Shown: positions 22,076 through 33,590 of the stretch, piece by piece
How positions within the stretch are numbered: position 1 is the first letter of the stretch
Layout of the letters: each line of letters starts with the position of its first letter
Source: Paenisporosarcina indica
Lineage (GTDB): Bacteria; Bacillota; Bacilli; Bacillales_A; Planococcaceae
Assembly (NCBI RefSeq): GCF_001939075.1
Contig: NZ_MPTA01000001.1
Coordinates: forward strand, 620,001-684,000
Length of the DNA stretch: 64,000 nucleotides
Reading direction: 5' to 3'
Translations under genes and position numbers: made by a program
Notes under the pieces: model-generated
What the model was told of the DNA's origin: nothing
Databases searched by the model: none
What the model saw: the letters and a program-made list of their open reading frames with translations, nothing else

Positions 22076-22261
22076 ATGAGGGATCAAAAAGAGGAAGTCC
22101 AAAAAGAGCAACATGATAAGCAGATCCATCCTGCAGAAGAAAAGGCAAGTAATACAAGATCACAATACGATCAAGACAATAATATGAATCGAGAAGAAAT
22201 TCAAGACAGAGTTGGACAAAACAGCTATAAAAATGCAGATAATGAAGGCAAGGAAAATTAA
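22076..22261 (+). CDS. Small hydrophilic protein of unknown function
   Basis: Sixty-one residues, almost all charged or polar, without cysteine, and rich in Q, N, D, E and K. An excellent AGAAGGAGG site seven bases upstream of the ATG supports expression. Composition resembles small disordered stress or spore-associated proteins, but no family is recognised. Confidence 0.6.
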   Translation: MRDQKEEVQKEQHDKQIHPAEEKASNTRSQYDQDNNMNREEIQDRVGQNSYKNADNEGKEN

Positions 22262-22386
22262 ATTATTTTTTTGAAGGCCTTGATAAAGAAAACTGTGTAT
22301 TTCGAACAATAAAGTACATGTGCGTCTAGCACACATCTTCATCTTCCTGTATAGTTTTTTTAGAACTAACATCGGGGGGTGAGGAT

Positions 22387-23478
22387 GTGTTTGATCTGCA
22401 AGTTCTTGGTGATCAAATCGTAATGGAGCTTTCAACTTTAATTGAACAAAGTGTTATTGTTACCGATAAGAATGGATTTGTGATTGCCAGTAAAGATCCG
22501 ACACGTTTGAATTCATACCATGAAGGTGCCTCCATTTCAATGAAAAGTCATAAAGAACTTCATATAACAGCAGAAATGTGCGATAAACTCCAGGGAGTAA
22601 GACAAGGGATTGTGTTACCTATTGTCATATCGAAAAAACCGATTGGCGTAATTGGGATAACTGGAACGCCGTTAGAAATCGAGAAATATGCAAAACTTGT
22701 TAGAAAAGTAGCAGAGCTTTTTGTTACAGAGTTTATGATGCGACAAGAAAAAGAACGAGGGATTCGAGAAATCGAGTTTTTTATTTTTGATTTGTTTACG
22801 ACAGAAAATAGTATGGATTCGATTGAAAAGCGGGCAACTCTTTTGGATATTGATATTTCTCTGTATAACCGAGTGGCGATTATCCAGACATTTAAACAGT
22901 TTGAAATTACGGATATAGAGAACTTATTGCATATCCAAACCATTCATCCTGACTTGAAAATCGTGCGTTGGGGTTTGGAAAAACTTGTGTTATTGATTCC
23001 AATTATATCGAAGAATCATCTACAAGCAGGTTTGGAAAATTTAGCGTTAAAAATTCAACGAATATCCAAACAACAAGTATATATTGGAGTGGGGGAAACA
23101 AAAGAGTTTAATGAACTCGCTCAGTCATTTCAACAAGCGGAAATTGGAACTGCAATATCTTCGAGACAAAATAAGATTATTTTCGAAGAAGATTTAAAAC
23201 TCGAATTGTTGTACTATTCCATACCAAAAGAAATTAAATCAGAATTTTTAAGACGCACAATTGAACCACTTCTTGCGGAAGAAGAATTATTACAAAATCT
23301 TGAAGTATGGCTTTATAAGAAAGGTTCCCTTCAAGAAATTGCAGATGAGCTGCATATACATAAAAACACATTAAAGTATAGACTAAATAAAATTGAAAAC
23401 ATTCTTGGGATTGATTTAAATGATAAAAACGATCTGACCATGATCTATACAGCCGTTCGCATATTAACAAAAAAATAG
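22387..23478 (+). CDS. CdaR/PucR-type transcriptional regulator, likely of glycolate/glycerate use
   Basis: A 363-residue regulator. Residues 1-130 resemble the sugar-diacid recognition domain (LGDQIVMELSTLIEQSVIVTDKNG...); the C-terminus carries the PucR-type helix-turn-helix QEIADELHIHKNTLKYRLNKIENILG. Such proteins activate genes for hydroxyacid catabolism. The start is GTG at 22387 behind GGGGGGTGAGG. The glcDF genes follow 160 bases downstream after a terminator, so they are the likely targets; that link is inference. Confidence 0.88.
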   Translation: MFDLQVLGDQIVMELSTLIEQSVIVTDKNGFVIASKDPTRLNSYHEGASISMKSHKELHITAEMCDKLQGVRQGIVLPIVISKKPIGVIGITGTPLEIEKYAKLVRKVAELFVTEFMMRQEKERGIREIEFFIFDLFTTENSMDSIEKRATLLDIDISLYNRVAIIQTFKQFEITDIENLLHIQTIHPDLKIVRWGLEKLVLLIPIISKNHLQAGLENLALKIQRISKQQVYIGVGETKEFNELAQSFQQAEIGTAISSRQNKIIFEEDLKLELLYYSIPKEIKSEFLRRTIEPLLAEEELLQNLEVWLYKKGSLQEIADELHIHKNTLKYRLNKIENILGIDLNDKNDLTMIYTAVRILTKK

Positions 23479-23481
23479 TGA

Positions 23482-23508
23482 AACACTCTCAATATGAGAG
23501 TGTTTTTT
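23482..23508 (+). terminator. Rho-independent terminator after the CdaR-type gene
   Basis: AACACTCTCA and TGAGAGTGTT enclose a short loop and are followed by TTTT. Confidence 0.9.
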
Positions 23509-23638
23509 GTCTATTCGGACAAAAAATGTGTCAAATATGAGAGTAAAAATGTTTTATCTTCTATAGAAGTCCGAACTATTAAAATATTATAATAATATAA
23601 GCGTTATCAAACGATTTTACTAGAGAGGGGGAGGAACA

Positions 23639-25051
23639 ATGAATGATGAGATGATTCAGTCATTTGTAAGAATAGTTGGAAAAGAAAACATCAAGTATTC
23701 AAAAGCTCAACTTCTTGCTTATTCTTATGATGCAACAGCAAATTTCCAGTCGAAACCCGATTTAGTAATTTCTCCAAAAAACACTGAAGAAATCGTTGAA
23801 ATTGTAAAGCTTTGTTCAAAAGAACATATACCAATCATTTCGAGAGGGTCTGGAACTAATCTTGCTGCTGGAACGGTTCCTACTCAAGGTGGGGTTGTAC
23901 TATTATTCAATCGGATGAATGAAATGATTGAGTTGGATGAAGAGAATTTAACAATAACTGTTCAACCAGGAATGATCACACTTGATTTAAGTACATATGT
24001 AGAAGCAAATGGTCTTTTTTACCCACCTGATCCAAGTTCCATGAAAATTTCCACAATCGGTGGAAATGTCAGTGAGAATTCTGGAGGACTACGTGGATTA
24101 AAATACGGTGTTACGAAAGATTATGTAAGAGCACTTACCGTAGTTCTTCCAAACGGATCTGTATTAAAAACGGGTGGGAAACTCGCAAAAGATGTTGCAG
24201 GTTACGATCTTACTTCACTACTAGTAGGGTCAGAAGGTACACTCGGGATTATTACTGAAATTACATTGAAACTGATTCCACTCCCAGTCTACAAAAAAAC
24301 GGGAATTGCTTACTTCAATTCATTGGAGGATGCTGCAAGAACGGTATCATCCATCATTGCGAATAAAATAATACCAGTCACTTTAGAATTCATGGACCGT
24401 GGCACGATTGGGGCAGTAGAGGATTTCATGAATATCGGTTTGCCACGTGATGCTGAAGCAATGCTTTTAATGGAGCAGGATGGGGACGTGGAACTCGTAC
24501 AAAAAGATATTCAAAAAATGATCGAAATCGCAGTAGCAGAAGGGGCAACCTCTACATCAATCGCTGCTTCTCCTGAAGAAGCGGATGTCCTTAAGACAGG
24601 TCGACGAGTAGCACTTTCCGCTTTGGCACGAAAAAGACCCACGACGATTTTAGAGGATGCAACAGTTCCACGCTCCGAAATTGCAAAAATGGTGCGTGCA
24701 ATTCAAGAAATTGCGATTAAACATGATGTTCAAATATCAACATTTGGTCATGCGGGTGATGGGAACTTGCATCCGACTTGTTTGACAGACGTTCGAAACA
24801 AAGAAGAAATGATTCGAGTTGAACATGCATTAGCAGAAATTTTTGAAGTAGCGATCCAACTGGGTGGAACGATTACTGGCGAACATGGTGTAGGGGAAAT
24901 GAAAGCACCATATTTGGAATGGAAACTCGGTGAAAGTGGCATCAATCTCATGAAGCAAATAAAACAGTCAATCGACCCGCTTAATATTATGAATCCAGGG
25001 AAGATTTTTGCGAAGGAGACCAAGACAAGGCTGGTGATTCACAATGGTTAG
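23639..25051 (+). CDS. glcD: Glycolate oxidase FAD-binding subunit
   Basis: A 470-residue FAD-linked oxidase. The PCMH-type FAD segment includes PIISRGSGTNLAAG and the second FAD loop SENSGGLRGLKYGVTKDYV; the C-terminal oxidase domain has TFGHAGDGNLHPT and GTITGEHGVGEMK. GlcD with GlcF oxidises glycolate (or a related 2-hydroxyacid such as D-lactate) to the keto acid and passes electrons on. The start is an ATG behind GAGGGGGAGG. It overlaps glcF by eight bases. Confidence 0.92.
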   Translation: MNDEMIQSFVRIVGKENIKYSKAQLLAYSYDATANFQSKPDLVISPKNTEEIVEIVKLCSKEHIPIISRGSGTNLAAGTVPTQGGVVLLFNRMNEMIELDEENLTITVQPGMITLDLSTYVEANGLFYPPDPSSMKISTIGGNVSENSGGLRGLKYGVTKDYVRALTVVLPNGSVLKTGGKLAKDVAGYDLTSLLVGSEGTLGIITEITLKLIPLPVYKKTGIAYFNSLEDAARTVSSIIANKIIPVTLEFMDRGTIGAVEDFMNIGLPRDAEAMLLMEQDGDVELVQKDIQKMIEIAVAEGATSTSIAASPEEADVLKTGRRVALSALARKRPTTILEDATVPRSEIAKMVRAIQEIAIKHDVQISTFGHAGDGNLHPTCLTDVRNKEEMIRVEHALAEIFEVAIQLGGTITGEHGVGEMKAPYLEWKLGESGINLMKQIKQSIDPLNIMNPGKIFAKETKTRLVIHNG

Positions 25052-26362
25052 TGAATTGCAGCAAAGAATGCAAGATAGTTTCCGAGAACATGTAGACGAA
25101 GAATATATTATGGATTGTATGCGCTGTGGTTTCTGTTTACCGGCTTGCCCCACGTATTTGGCTACTAATCAAGATGAAACACATTCACCCCGTGGCCGTA
25201 TTGCCTTAATGAAGGCGATGAGAGATGGGGATGTTGTTTGGGACGGCTCGGTGGCAGACGCGTTTGATATGTGTTTAGGATGTCGAGCTTGTGAACCAGC
25301 ATGTCCTGCAGGTGTGCAGTACGGTGCTCTGATCGAAGAAACAAGAGTCGCCATTCAACATGCGAAACCACAAGGCATGAAAGAGAAAGTGATGCGTAAA
25401 ACGGCATTTGATGGTTTGTTCGCCGACCAAAATAAAATGGCAACGACTATAAAGTTAGTTCAATTTTATCAAAAGTCTGGTTTACAAACAGTTACTCGTA
25501 AGATTGGTTTCTTAAATCTTTTTCCTCCTTTCATGAAGGAGATGGAAGGGGTATTACCAGCCATTGAAAAGAAAAAGGAACGAGTAAGCTCACTTAAACC
25601 GAAAACAACCAAAGTGGCCTTTTTTACAGGATGTCTAATGGACACTTTGTTCCAAGAAACGAATAGAAAAACGATTAAACTTTTAGAATGGCTTGGAGCA
25701 GAAGTAATCATTCCGCGGGAACAACAATGTTGCGGTGCTCTACACGGACATAGCGGGGAGTTAGAAAAAGGGTTGAGAAATGCAAAAATAAATGTAGATG
25801 CGTTCGATTCAAATGAATTTGATTATATAGTCAATAACGCGGGTGGTTGTGGTGCATTTCTTTCAGAATACGAAAAGCATTTACAAGAAAATTCCAAATA
25901 TGCAGAAAAAGCAAATCAATTCTCGCAGAAACTAATTGATATTTCATCCCTCTTTATCAAACTCGGGATGAATGCAAGATTAAAGGAAATGAGATCTGAA
26001 GATGTCGCAATCGTTACCTATCAAGATTCCTGTCATCTACGCAATGTTAATAAAATATTTTTAGAGCCAAGGTCACTCTTAATGGATGCACCTGGCTTTG
26101 AATATAAAGAATTAATCGATGCAGGAAGTTGTTGTGGATCAGCAGGGATTTACAACTTACTTCAACCGGAAATGGCAAGACGGATTCTTATCTGAAAATG
26201 AAAGGGGTGAAAGATTTACAACCAGCGAAGTTGGTTACTTCTAATCCAGGGTGCTTGATGCAAATGCAATTGGGAATCCAGCGTGAGGGATTGGAAAAAG
26301 AAATACAGGCGTTACATATAGTCGACTTTCTATATGAAGTAGTTCAAAAAAATCAAACATAG
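25044..26362 (+). pseudogene. glcF: Glycolate oxidase iron-sulfur subunit, frameshifted near the 3' end
   Basis: Residues 1-383 are a normal GlcF: two ferredoxin motifs (CMRCGFCLPACPT and CLGCRACEPACPAG) and two cysteine-rich CCG motifs (EQQCCGALHG, AGSCCGSAG). The frame stops at 26193-26195 after MARRIL. The expected last 50 residues (KGVKDLQPAKLVTSNPGC to the stop at 26360) continue in the -1 frame, so one base is missing near 26187-26197. The lost segment contains the conserved NPGC ligand region. Either a recent mutation, as the genes behind it are wrecked, or a sequence error. Confidence 0.85.
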
Positions 26363-26382
26363 GTGTGTTGGGAATGTTTTAG

Positions 26383-26640
26383 AAAAAACTCAACCTTGGG
26401 ACAATAGATTTCTTAGCAGCATTATTGTTAAGTTCAAGGGATATTGGGTTATTTACACCACCAGTAGGATTGAACTTGTATGTTGCGGCAAGTATATTGA
26501 ATACCAACATAGTAGAGATACCGAACAGCGTTGTCCCATTCCTCATTTCATCAATAATTGTGCTGATGCGAGTTACCTATATTCCTGTATTATCAGCATT
26601 CCAACCAGTCTTATTCGGAGTTAAAAAAGGAGATGATTTT
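26383..26640 (+). pseudogene. C-terminal remnant of a TRAP transporter large permease (DctM)
   Basis: The frame preserves only the end of DctM: GLFTPPVGLNLYVAASI is the hallmark TPPVG loop, followed by the last membrane segment. A complete DctM has about 430 residues. The expected stop after LFGV is gone and the frame runs into the next fragment. TRAP systems import C4-dicarboxylates or hydroxyacids, in keeping with the glc genes upstream. Confidence 0.75.
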
Positions 26641-26930
26641 TTGAAATTCAACCACGAAGTAGCCATCATAACCGGTAGGAATATGAAACCGTTTTAGTAG
26701 CTGGTGTTGAAAAAATGAAACACGCCTCTACTGCCAATGTCACACAAGGCTTTAATGCCGCAATGGATACAAACTCAAATGAGAAACATGCAGGTCTAGA
26801 CCGAGTAGAAGATGGAGTATATATTTATCAGAAATTGTAGATCGTGGTTTTAATCAAACGATTCAAGGAAAACTAAAAGAATATATGAAAAAGGATCCCG
26901 TGAGTATCCTTTTTTCATATATTAATGATT
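26641..26930 (+). pseudogene. Remnants of an SDR and perhaps a thiolase
   Basis: After an AAAAAAGGAG site a TTG-started frame reads MKFNHEVAIITG, the first strand and glycine loop of a short-chain dehydrogenase, and then ends. In another frame VLVAGVEKMKHASTANVTQG resembles the core of a thiolase, and a further shift gives LSEIVDRGFNQTIQGKLKEYM. Nothing is intact. The SDR call is fair; the thiolase call is weak. Confidence 0.4.
26882..26922. terminator. Strong hairpin ending the decayed segment
   Basis: TATATGAAAAAGGAT pairs with ATCCTTTTTTCATATA. The arms are rich in A and T so it can act on both strands, serving the decayed plus-strand genes and the converging EcsC-like gene. Confidence 0.75.
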
Positions 26931-26971
26931 AAGATTTATGCAAAATAAAGAGAGACTTCAAAATATAAATA

Positions 26972-27784
26972 TCAAATCTCTTTGCTCACAGGATCAACTG
27001 CAAGCCTTTCAATGATTCTCCGTTTGCGATATAGCATTTTCCCCGCTTCAGCAATATCATGGACAGCACCTCGATTGATAAATGCACCAAACACGAGACC
27101 AGCAATAGGAATCATTTGAAATAGTTTTTTCCATCCCATTCGATCACGATAAGAGAATACAACTTCACGCCATCCTTGTAGTTCGGAAAGAACTTCTCTT
27201 TTAGCAGTTTGATCTTGATGATCAAACTGAGATAATTGTTTAAGAATTGCTTGTTTTCCTACAATGTCAGCAGAAACAAATTGGAGACATTTCACGATGA
27301 ATAGGCGTTCCTCCTTTGCCTTAGGATCATATCCATAACAAATTGCAATATCTTGTAAGGTTTTTAATTGCAAACCCAGGAGAAGTGGAATATCTATGGA
27401 TAAGGTGAAAATTCCACCAATCCCAGTGCTAGCACCTTGAAATGTTGCAAGATTTTTTCTAGTTCCTGTTAGTTTTCCTACAGCTTCATCCATTGTGGAA
27501 AGGGGGAGTTTTGCTACTTCTTCTAATTTTGTAATGGATAATTTTGAATAATAAGACGAAATCGCTGATACTGAACTTAAATAGCTACCACCAGTTTGAA
27601 CATATTTACCAAGTTCATCCAAGATTAAGCCAATCTTATTCTGAATGAATGCAGGAGTCCATTTATCAATTAGCTTAAATGGTAAACGACCAATCTTTTC
27701 CCAAAACCATAAATCACTTTGATCTTTCTCCCATGCCTCTACCGTTCTTAATTCTTCTATCAACCATTGTTTAGATTCCTTCAT
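26972..27784 (-). CDS. EcsC-family protein
   Basis: A 270-residue member of the EcsC family, named after the third gene of the B. subtilis ecsABC operon but also found as solitary copies such as this one. The glycine-rich region TFQGASTGIGGIFTLSIDIPLLLGLQLKTLQDIA is characteristic, as is the C-terminal IPIAGLVFGAFINRG; both may contact the membrane. I place the start at 27784, eight bases after AGAGG, rather than at an upstream GTG. Molecular function is unknown. Confidence 0.82.
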   Translation of the reverse strand: MKESKQWLIEELRTVEAWEKDQSDLWFWEKIGRLPFKLIDKWTPAFIQNKIGLILDELGKYVQTGGSYLSSVSAISSYYSKLSITKLEEVAKLPLSTMDEAVGKLTGTRKNLATFQGASTGIGGIFTLSIDIPLLLGLQLKTLQDIAICYGYDPKAKEERLFIVKCLQFVSADIVGKQAILKQLSQFDHQDQTAKREVLSELQGWREVVFSYRDRMGWKKLFQMIPIAGLVFGAFINRGAVHDIAEAGKMLYRKRRIIERLAVDPVSKEI

Positions 27785-27910
27785 ACTTTTCGCCTCTTTC
27801 ACTAATTAATACTAATACGATACAATTGATAAAAAAGTTTCATGATTCGCTAATCAAAGCAGTAATACATACATATCATCATCTAGTATGATTAACTTAA
27901 TGAGTGATTA

Positions 27911-29314
27911 TTGAATGTAACTTCTCTATTTATCAAAAATTGCTTCAACGAATATGTTCATGAAAGGATGAATCATTTGGGCTTTGAACAACCAGAATTA
28001 AATAATTGGTTAAAAAAATTCCCTTTACTAACCCAAATAACTAACTTGGAACCAGTTGTTTGGTTGAATCCTAACCTGAAAAAAATGAATCACATTTCTA
28101 TTCTTCCTGTTAATAAACAAGACATGGAGGAAGCAGCGGAATTATGGGATCGTTTTGCTCCATTTTTGGCACAAGAATTTCCAGAAACGAATGATTCGAA
28201 AGGAATAATCGAATCGCCCTTAAGAAAAATACCAAACATGAAAAATGCACTTAATAAAAAATATATGGACAAGATAAAAGGTGAACTCTTGTTAAAGTGT
28301 GACAACGAACTGCCCATTGCTGGGTCGATTAAAGCACGAGGTGGCGTGTATGAAGTGCTTCAATTTGCTGAAAAGTTAGCGATTGAAGCGGGGTTAGTTA
28401 CCAAAGAAGATGATTACTCCATATTTTCAAGTGAACAATTCAAAAAGCTATTTCATCAGTATAACGTGGGAGTAGGATCGACTGGTAATTTAGGCTTAAG
28501 TATTGGCATAATTGGTGCGAAACTGGGTTTTCGTGTTTCCGTCTACATGTCAGCGGATGCAAAACAATGGAAGAAAGATTTACTGATAAGAAAAGGTGCG
28601 ACTGTGCATGAGTTTATCGGGGATTTCAGTGAGGCTATCCTTGCTGGTAGACAACAAACGACGAAAGAACGACATGGTTATTTTGTCGATGATGAAAATT
28701 CCAGACACTTATTCTTAGGGTATAGCGTGGCTGCAATTCGACTGCAAAAACAGCTAGAACATGAAAAGATTCAAGTTGATGCAAAACATCCTTTATTTGT
28801 TTATCTACCATGTGGAGTTGGAGGATCTCCAGGTGGAATTACTTTCGGGTTAAAGCAAGTATTCGGAGATCATGTCCATTGTTTCTTTGTCGAACCAACC
28901 CATTCTCCTGCCATGTTAATTGGTTTACTAACTGGTGAAAAAGAGAAAATCAGTGTCAAGGATTTTGATATAGACAATCGTACAGAAGGGGATGGATTAG
29001 CAGTTGGCCGTCCATCAAGTTTCGCATCATCCATATGTGAAAAATTAATAAGTGGGGTTTATACAATAGACGATGACGACTTCTTTAAGATGCTAGTCAA
29101 ACTGGTCGATAGTGAAGAGATTTATTTGGAACCATCTGCAGCTGCTGGATTGATCGGACCAGTTAAAATCATACATTCAGACTATGCGAAAGAAAATAGC
29201 TTGAACATGAAAAAAGCCACACATATCGTATGGGCTACAGGTGGATCACTTGTACCTGAAAAAGAAATGAAAGAATTTTATGAGCAGGGGAAAAGTTTAA
29301 TAGAGACTGAATAA
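27911..29314 (+). CDS. dsdA: D-serine ammonia-lyase
   Basis: The protein is a fold-type II PLP enzyme aligning with E. coli DsdA, which deaminates D-serine to pyruvate and ammonia. The PLP lysine is in PIAGSIKARGGVYEVL, the phosphate-binding loop in VGSTGNLGLSIG, and the tetraglycine-like motif in PCGVGGSPGG. The start is uncertain: TTG at 27911 has no ribosome-binding site, while ATG at 27968 matches the family N-terminus but has GAAAGG immediately adjacent. No dedicated regulator or transporter is next to it. Confidence 0.9.
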   Translation: MNVTSLFIKNCFNEYVHERMNHLGFEQPELNNWLKKFPLLTQITNLEPVVWLNPNLKKMNHISILPVNKQDMEEAAELWDRFAPFLAQEFPETNDSKGIIESPLRKIPNMKNALNKKYMDKIKGELLLKCDNELPIAGSIKARGGVYEVLQFAEKLAIEAGLVTKEDDYSIFSSEQFKKLFHQYNVGVGSTGNLGLSIGIIGAKLGFRVSVYMSADAKQWKKDLLIRKGATVHEFIGDFSEAILAGRQQTTKERHGYFVDDENSRHLFLGYSVAAIRLQKQLEHEKIQVDAKHPLFVYLPCGVGGSPGGITFGLKQVFGDHVHCFFVEPTHSPAMLIGLLTGEKEKISVKDFDIDNRTEGDGLAVGRPSSFASSICEKLISGVYTIDDDDFFKMLVKLVDSEEIYLEPSAAAGLIGPVKIIHSDYAKENSLNMKKATHIVWATGGSLVPEKEMKEFYEQGKSLIETE

Positions 29315-29384
29315 TAGTGAATTTCTTACCTGTAAAGCATGTAAAAAATGAATGTTTGGAATTATTCATCAATAAAAATACGCA

Positions 29385-29412
29385 TTGAAAATCTTCTTTT
29401 GCGTGATATACT
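29385..29412 (+). promoter_or_regulatory. Sigma-A-type promoter of xpt-pbuX
   Basis: TTGAAA and TATACT are separated by 16 bases. The riboswitch aptamer starts about 18 bases after the -10 box. Confidence 0.7.
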
Positions 29413-29429
29413 GAAAACAATCTAATAGC

Positions 29430-29548
29430 ATTTACTCATATAATAGCAGGGATATGGCCTGCGAGTTTCTACCAGTTTGCCTTAAACAAACTGACTATGA
29501 GAAGCAAAGAATAGATTATTTCATGCGTATTTTTCGCATGTTTCTTTT
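29430..29548 (+). ncRNA. Guanine-class purine riboswitch with terminator
   Basis: The aptamer (29430-29510) shows ACTCATATAAT, GATATGGCCTGCGAGTTTCTACC and CTGACTATGAG, the conserved core of purine riboswitches. The specificity base in GACTATG is C, which selects guanine, hypoxanthine or xanthine rather than adenine. P1 pairs TTTACTCAT with an ATGAGAAG-type strand. A hairpin CATGCG/CGCATG with a T-rich tail at 29522-29548 is a candidate terminator. It controls xpt-pbuX. Confidence 0.95.
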
Positions 29549-29669
29549 CTGTTCCTTTCGAATGATCAGCTCGAAAGACATTGCTCCACTCATGGTATGA
29601 ATGGATGCACGGTCTTAGGGCTTTTTTTATTGCCCTTTGACGTGATAGATAAGAAGGGAGACGAATTAA

Positions 29670-31558
<1,889 letters not shown>

Positions 31559-31563
31559 AATAA

Positions 31564-31604
31564 AAAAATCAACCATGATTGGATTGTCATGGTTGATTTT
31601 TTTT
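31564..31604 (+). terminator. Rho-independent terminator after pbuX
   Basis: AAAATCAACCATGA and TCATGGTTGATTTT form near-perfect arms followed by TTTT. Confidence 0.92.
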
Positions 31605-31655
31605 GCATATTTTTTTGATCAAATCAGCAAAGTCATAATAGTAGTTTCTTCTATA

Positions 31656-32336
31656 TCAAAGATATTTAGCATAGCGTTTCTCCAAATAGTTCTGTAATAC
31701 AGTCATGATTGAGCAAATTGCCCAATATAGTAATGCTACAAGAATAATAACTGTTAACAAATCATATTCGCGTGCACCTACAATACGAGCTTTCTGAAAC
31801 ATTTCCGGTACGGTAATCATGGCTGCTAGTGAAGAAGCCTTGATTAAATCCATCAACACATTTGACAGGGGTGGAATGGCGATTCTAACAGATTGTGGCA
31901 AAATGATTCTCTTCATCGTTTGCCAGTAATTCATTCCAAGTGCTTTTGAAGATTCCCATTGTCCGATATCAACAGATGACAAGGAGGACCGAAATATTTC
32001 AGCCATATAAGCTGCACTATTCATGCTGAAGCCAATTAAAGCTGCCTGAATTGCGGTAAACTCGATTCCAATCACCGGAAAACCAAAGTATAACAAAAAC
32101 AAGATTACCAGGATTGGAACACCACGCATAAATGATATGTATAATCGAGCTGGCCATTGCAATACCGCAAAATGCGATGTGCGGGCAAGAGCCAAGAAAA
32201 AGCCGATAAAAAGTCCCACTGCCATACTGACTAATGAGATAAGGAGCGTAAACCAAATCCCCCCAAGAACATATGGAAGTGAATCAATAGCCAGCTGAGG
32301 ATCAAACAGAAGTTCCCATTTAATTTCACTCATCAA
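31656..32336 (-). CDS. Amino-acid ABC transporter permease
   Basis: A 226-residue permease of the His/Glu/Gln/polar amino-acid type. About five membrane segments are visible and the cytoplasmic EAA loop reads SSKALGMNYWQTMKRIILPQSVRIAIPPLSN. The start can be either of two adjacent ATGs. It lies 17 bases downstream of the binding-protein gene, so the two form an operon. The closest substrate class, cystine or polar amino acids, cannot be fixed from sequence. Confidence 0.9.
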   Translation of the reverse strand: MMSEIKWELLFDPQLAIDSLPYVLGGIWFTLLISLVSMAVGLFIGFFLALARTSHFAVLQWPARLYISFMRGVPILVILFLLYFGFPVIGIEFTAIQAALIGFSMNSAAYMAEIFRSSLSSVDIGQWESSKALGMNYWQTMKRIILPQSVRIAIPPLSNVLMDLIKASSLAAMITVPEMFQKARIVGAREYDLLTVIILVALLYWAICSIMTVLQNYLEKRYAKYL

Positions 32337-32353
32337 TTGTTCCCTCGAATCTA

Positions 32354-33199
32354 TTAATCAATATCAGGTTTTTGAGAAACATCCGCACCATTAAAGAACT
32401 TGGCTGAGATTTCTGTGATTGTACCGTCAGTTAGCATTTCTTTGAGCACTCGATTGACATTTTGTTCAAGTTCCTTATTTTCTTTGTTCATTACAAGTCC
32501 GACTTCAGAAGGACTGTATTTAATATCAGGGTGAATGGTGATATTTAAATCAGGAAATGCTGCTACACCAAAGGTTGAAAGATAATAATCATTTAAGATA
32601 ACATCAGTTCGCCCAATCGATACATCGCGTAAGTAGACTTCATTTGTTGCGTTATCGTAGGTTACTTCTTCTGCACCCAATTCTCGTGCGATTTCCATAT
32701 AAACAGAAGTTGAAGCTCCTGCAGCTTTTTTGCCTTTTAGGTCTTCTAATGTTTTGATTCCAGATAAATCATCTTTTCGAACAACTGCAGTCCCATATGA
32801 ATGTTTAAATGGTGTAGAGAAGATGAAGTTTTCTTTTCGATCTTCTGTAATTTCAATATCATTTGCCGCTATATCAATTTGTCCTGTGTTTACACTAGTC
32901 AACATTTCATCGAATCCAAGTTCTTTAAATTCAATTTCAAGATCTAATCGGTTCGCGACTTCACGAACAACTTCAACTTCAAATCCAGTCAACTTATCTG
33001 ATTCTTCATCTCGAAAAGAAGTAGCTAATAGAGTTCCAGATGTAGCAACCGTAATAGATCCCTCTTCTTGGATTTTTTCCCAAGCAGTTGCAGATTCGGT
33101 TCCTTTCTTACTATCATCGTTACCGCAAGATGCTAAAAGTCCCATAGACAAGATACTAGTTAGTACAATCCAACGGTGTTTTTTAAAAATGGTATTCAT
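32354..33199 (-). CDS. Amino-acid ABC transporter substrate-binding lipoprotein
   Basis: A 281-residue solute-binding protein of family 3. The lipobox MGLLASC follows a hydrophobic signal, so it is anchored outside the membrane. Family signatures are LTGFEVEVVREVANRLDLEIEF, QIDIAANDIEITEDRK and ALKGKKAAG-like segments. The ATG at 33199 follows GGGAGGG at good spacing; an upstream in-frame ATG lacks a site. It is co-transcribed with the permease; no ATPase gene is adjacent. Confidence 0.92.
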   Translation of the reverse strand: MNTIFKKHRWIVLTSILSMGLLASCGNDDSKKGTESATAWEKIQEEGSITVATSGTLLATSFRDEESDKLTGFEVEVVREVANRLDLEIEFKELGFDEMLTSVNTGQIDIAANDIEITEDRKENFIFSTPFKHSYGTAVVRKDDLSGIKTLEDLKGKKAAGASTSVYMEIARELGAEEVTYDNATNEVYLRDVSIGRTDVILNDYYLSTFGVAAFPDLNITIHPDIKYSPSEVGLVMNKENKELEQNVNRVLKEMLTDGTITEISAKFFNGADVSQKPDID

Positions 33200-33419
33200 A
33201 ATAAACCCTCCCATAAATGTAATCCGTAAAAAACATACCATTTATGAGTGAGGTAGAGCAATCTTTATATTTTTATTAACTAGAAGTAGAAATTAATTGA
33301 AGAATGTCGAAAAATTAAGATAATTAACGATCCATTTAAATAATAAGTTTCACGCTGAATACAAATAGTAAACATGCCGCCTAATTTCGGAAATCAGTTT
33401 AAGCAAATGATTATTTTAA

Positions 33420-33590
33420 TTACTGATGGACCTGAAATTTTTGGTATTTGTTTAGTAACGTATCTAACTCTTGACTGCAAGTGATGACGCATGGATGGGT
33501 ATATCCAAAATATTTTGCTTTCTTATACATATCTCTCTTCTTAACATGTATTTGTCCTAATAATTTTATATTATTTTCTAGCACTCTCAT
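33420..33590 (-). CDS. Spo0E-like aspartyl-phosphate phosphatase
   Basis: A 56-residue protein with the Spo0E-family signature: two short helices, the second beginning CSQELDTLLNKYQ, where SQELD is the catalytic motif that removes phosphate from Spo0A. The first helix has LGQIHVKKRDMYKKAKYFGY. GGAGGG stands ten bases before the ATG at 33590; an in-frame ATG six codons earlier overlaps that site. Such proteins delay sporulation, consistent with a spore-former. Confidence 0.78.
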   Translation of the reverse strand: MRVLENNIKLLGQIHVKKRDMYKKAKYFGYTHPCVITCSQELDTLLNKYQKFQVHQ

